From NCBI GenBank assembly GCA_011947345.1, contig JAAVTG010000551.1, positions 62,001-126,000 of the forward strand: 64,000 nucleotides of DNA, in the 5' to 3' direction. Below the pieces are notes generated by a model. It did not search any database, was not told the DNA's origin, and saw only the letters and a list, made by a program, of their open reading frames with translations. Both the position numbers and the translations under genes were made by a program. This DNA comes from Phytophthora quininea (Eukaryota > Oomycota > Peronosporomycetes > Peronosporales > Peronosporaceae). Each line of letters starts with the position of its first letter. Position 1 is the first letter of the stretch. This document shows, piece by piece, positions 61,234-64,000 of the stretch.

Positions 61234-64000
61234 CTGTAGCAGTCCTAATGGAGTGGATCCGAATGCGAGCTAGGTTGATGCGAGATGCGACAGGTTTGTC
61301 GCTCAGCCACTCGCTCTGCATGACCTCAGTAGAGTTATGGTAAGCTGGTCGTTGAAAGTTTTCGGATTTGTCTTCGACAGAGCGTTCTACTTAGCGAGAG
61401 CATTACGAGATCATGGTGTTCAACTACAAAGCCAAATCTTTCGCTCGAAGATGCCACAGCACATTTAATATTTATATTACCTCATGAGCAACTCCAACTA
61501 ACACACAACAAAGTTGAAGTTGTCGACTACCAAGCTACGGCGGCGATGTCAACGGGGCTGCCGGGTTTCGTGTCATCTTTGAATCCGGCAGGTTGTTTTT
61601 GAACGGGAGCAATGGCTTCTTGCTCCATAACCGCAGTGTCTTCGTAGGCGAGGAATTCCAGGGCGTAGATCGCCATCTGCTTCTGCGAGCTGGTTCCTGA
61701 TTGAGCGAGTACAACCAGTGGCTCAATGCCTCCTTGTCGAGTGATTATAGAACGATAGTCGCCACTCTGAGCAGAAAACAAGGCCAAGGTGTAGGCTGCT
61801 TCCTGCTTCTGGCTGTCGGCTCCAGCTCGCACGAGTTCAATCAGTGGGATGATGGCACTTTCGAGGTCATCAACTGTGTCATCGGCACTTGCTAAATTTC
61901 CTAGCGTGTAGCAAGCCCAGAGCTTTTGGTCGTCGGTTCCAGTGACGAGGAACTTGATGATCGGCTTGGCCACTCCTTCGAGCATCATCTCGACGCAGTT
62001 TTCGTCGTTGTGGGTGAGATGTCCAAGCGTGAAGACCGCCCACTGCTGCTGCACACTCGAACCGGTTCGAAGCAGCTTCACCAGCGGTGCAATAGCTCCT
62101 TTCTGAGCGATCGTGTTGCAGTTGCTAGCGTTACCAGCAGCGATGGTGCCTAACGCGTAGACAGCGTTCTGCTTCAGCAGGTCGGTTCCAGTTCGAAGGA
62201 GGGCGATCAGCGGTTCAATTGCACCTCCCCGGACGATGGTTTCGCAATTTTCAATGCTGTTGCCGGCAAGTGTTCCAAGAGCCTCTGCAGCCCAGAATTT
62301 TTGGTTAGGAGTGCCGATTCTCAACAGCCCAACGAGTTGCGGTAGAATTCCGCCTTCTCGAAGTCCGTCTTCGTCTCCATTCGTTGCGATACAAGAGCAG
62401 AGAATCAGCGCGTCTTCCTTGTCGGTGTCGCTTCCGTACAGCAAATTGTGCAACATCACGAGCTCTGAAAGCGCAGCAACTCGAATGCAGCCGCGAAGCA
62501 TCTCGAAATCGGACGCCATCATCTCACTGTAGAAGAATGTGAACCAGCTGAGGCAGTGCAGTGCGTACAGTTGAGTCACGAAGCTGTCGCTGTCTCGCAC
62601 CAACTTGGACAGAATGTAGACCCCGTTGGCTTGAATCACTTGCAGTCGAGTGGTGTTGGTCACACATTTTCGGAGCAGTGGCAGCAGCAAATTGTCCTCG
62701 TCGATGGAGCCGTCACTCGCGATCATGTTCATGATTGCTGGGACAGTGAGGTTGTTCAGATCAGTGGCAGATGGAGGCGGGGTATCCACCACTGGGGTAT
62801 TGGCGACAATGGTACCCGCAGTGGCTACCTTCTTTTCGTTCTTGCGCTTCTGAAGTAGTGCTCGGATCACGTCTTCGTGGGTCAATTTGACGTCCTTGTG
62901 CACGTTTTCCAGCTTGGAAAAGAAGTTGCTGGCATTTCTTGCAGCCGTGGCAGAATCATTCATGATCGTGGCGGAGGTGGCAAGACCGAGCATCCGGAAG
63001 ACGTGTTCGATCTCGGCGACGATCTCCAGGCGTTCTTCTTCCATTGCAGTGCGCTTGAAAGCACGGTAGAGGCTGTGCTTCTTGCTGTACTTCTCGAGGT
63101 ACATCGAGAACTTCTGCACTGCCGCCGCAAACTTGATGGCGTTGCGTGTTAGAGTGGCGTTGGCTTCGAAAGTGCCGTTGCTCCGCAAGTACTGGAGCTC
63201 GAGGTGGATCTCGGTCATTTGCACGTATGTTTGTAGGTTCACTCGACGCTGGTGGTGGATGGCTTCTCGCAGCTCCCAGATCTTGAACAGGCCTTGGCCG
63301 ACGGTCTTGATCAGGTAGCACATGAGCTCTCGACGGCGAATTCGCGAATGACGGACTGGATAGGCCACGGAAAACGCGCTTGGAGTAAAATTTCCAAGAG
63401 CTCTCGACCGTTCAGCTGGTCGATGATTCAACTCGTTCGTACGATATCCGAATGAGCTGACGAACTGTCGGAGTTATCAACCGATTCGGTGTGTCGAGCA
63501 GCGTGTTCAACGAGTTGTTCATGGCACATTAGGCCGCGGAGCTGTAGCAAGACGTGTCTAATGTGCGTTGACCCCGTGGAACGCAGTCCACCAAGTTTGA
63601 GCGGTCGTGATTTGAAGTCGGTGCGGTAAATCCTACCTGAGGATTGGGACACCGACTTGTCCGTTGAGCAAGATCGCGAAATATGTGGACCGATCCTTTG
63701 GCTTCGGAAGTGTGTGTCTTGCTAAGTGAGACTGTGAATCAGGTCGACTGCAGCGGGTCTTCGCCGACCATGGCAGCTTGTTAACATCTTCTGGTAGCGA
63801 ACTTGACGATATAGGATAGTTGCTTAACCTTGAGTACAAGACTTGCTCGAGCATTATGCCGGAGCAAGACGCTGCGTCTTGGCGGCCCGCCTGTCGCTTT
63901 TAAACGCAGCAAAACCGGCGAGCGCTGGCCACCGATCCGAGGAACGCTCTGGTGACGGACATGATGAAACGAGGAGCTTTTACTGCGACAAAATTCGATG
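61234..64000 (-). repeat. Right arm of inverted duplication (armadillo unit)
   Basis: Inverted counterpart of 7628-10392; runs off the window edge while still matching. Confidence 0.85.
61527..63323 (-). CDS. Armadillo-repeat protein, right copy, intact, 598 aa
   Basis: Open frame from the first ATG at 63323 (MCYLIKTVGQGLFKIWELRE) to the stop at 61527; it is open upstream to 63431 but without Met. Residues about 1-200 are helical (HLELQYLRSNGTF, KLENVHKDVKLTHEDVIRAL). Then about six ARM-type units: GGILPQLVGLLRIGTPNQK, GAIEPLIALLRTGTDLLK, GAIAPLVKLLRTGSSVQQ, GVAKPIIKFLVTGTDDQK, AIIPLIELVRAGADSQK, GGIEPLVVLAQSGTSSQK. It retains four G at the position where the left copy has three. ARM solenoids scaffold protein complexes or import cargo; the partner is unknown. 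The upstream region conserved in both arms (about 63324-63860) has a second, frame-mismatched coding-like segment, so the true N-terminus may be longer. Confidence 0.85.
   Translation of the reverse strand: MCYLIKTVGQGLFKIWELREAIHHQRRVNLQTYVQMTEIHLELQYLRSNGTFEANATLTRNAIKFAAAVQKFSMYLEKYSKKHSLYRAFKRTAMEEERLEIVAEIEHVFRMLGLATSATIMNDSATAARNASNFFSKLENVHKDVKLTHEDVIRALLQKRKNEKKVATAGTIVANTPVVDTPPPSATDLNNLTVPAIMNMIASDGSIDEDNLLLPLLRKCVTNTTRLQVIQANGVYILSKLVRDSDSFVTQLYALHCLSWFTFFYSEMMASDFEMLRGCIRVAALSELVMLHNLLYGSDTDKEDALILCSCIATNGDEDGLREGGILPQLVGLLRIGTPNQKFWAAEALGTLAGNSIENCETIVRGGAIEPLIALLRTGTDLLKQNAVYALGTIAAGNASNCNTIAQKGAIAPLVKLLRTGSSVQQQWAVFTLGHLTHNDENCVEMMLEGVAKPIIKFLVTGTDDQKLWACYTLGNLASADDTVDDLESAIIPLIELVRAGADSQKQEAAYTLALFSAQSGDYRSIITRQGGIEPLVVLAQSGTSSQKQMAIYALEFLAYEDTAVMEQEAIAPVQKQPAGFKDDTKPGSPVDIAAVAW

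Noticed and set aside
1..64000. tRNA, rRNA, CRISPR arrays, riboswitches or bacterial operons
   Set aside because: No cloverleaf, rRNA core, regularly spaced repeat or ribosome-binding pattern was recognised; gene structure is eukaryotic.

Overview
The window is nuclear DNA of an oomycete, almost certainly Phytophthora or a close relative. The evidence is two effector classes typical of the group (Crinkler/CRN NTPase proteins and RXLR secreted proteins), START/FYVE-zinc proteins and M96-like proteins that expand in oomycetes, short GT-AG introns of about 40-100 bp, and TCATT-type initiator sequences a few bases upstream of several start codons. The layout is gene-sparse, repeat-rich and effector-bearing, and most genes are broken. 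No tRNA, rRNA, CRISPR or prokaryotic operon signal was seen.

Layout. 1-7.5 kb holds a Tudor-like gene running off the left edge and several damaged housekeeping-type genes (ARF-like GTPase, HAD-like protein, ubiquitin-fold fragment, ankyrin protein). 7.6-10.4 kb is an armadillo-repeat gene unit with an inverted copy at 61.2-64 kb. 11.8-16.9 kb is a multi-exon ankyrin-ROC-COR gene in which each ankyrin repeat is its own phase-0 exon. 17.2-25.7 kb is a CRN gene split by a complete 6.6-kb Ty3/gypsy element with a GAAAC target duplication. 26.3-28.5 kb is an intact START-FYVE-GAF gene. 29.5-31.1 kb is a BSD-domain-like gene interrupted by an 857-bp hAT relic. 31.2-33.8 kb is a second CRN (NTPase plus nuclease-like) pseudogene. 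34.2-36.8 kb holds two clean genes, guanine deaminase and a START/FYVE protein, followed by a CRN fragment. 38.2-42.3 kb has M96-like genes, a LINE tail and head-to-head RXLR genes. 42.8-52.4 kb has a nuclease-like gene and a glucokinase gene that is partly inverted and split by a second complete gypsy element (7.1 kb, GCCTA target duplication). 52.8 kb is an intact RXLR gene. 54-57.7 kb is MULE and LINE debris. 58-60.5 kb repeats the START/CRN arrangement with an intact CRN.

Three themes tie the window together. (1) Both gypsy elements are very young: the LTRs of each pair differ by one homopolymer base. Both carry a long antisense ORF between pol and the 3' LTR. In the second element this ORF encodes a chromodomain followed by a candidate cysteine-protease domain, which is the most unusual system here. 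(2) Segmental duplication and inversion have copied the armadillo unit, the START/CRN neighbourhood and the RXLR 5' ends. (3) Many reading-frame breaks are one-base deficits in homopolymer runs, and two are confirmed against a paralogue in the window. Some apparent pseudogenes may therefore be base-calling artefacts of an uncorrected assembly, so broken calls should be read with that caution.
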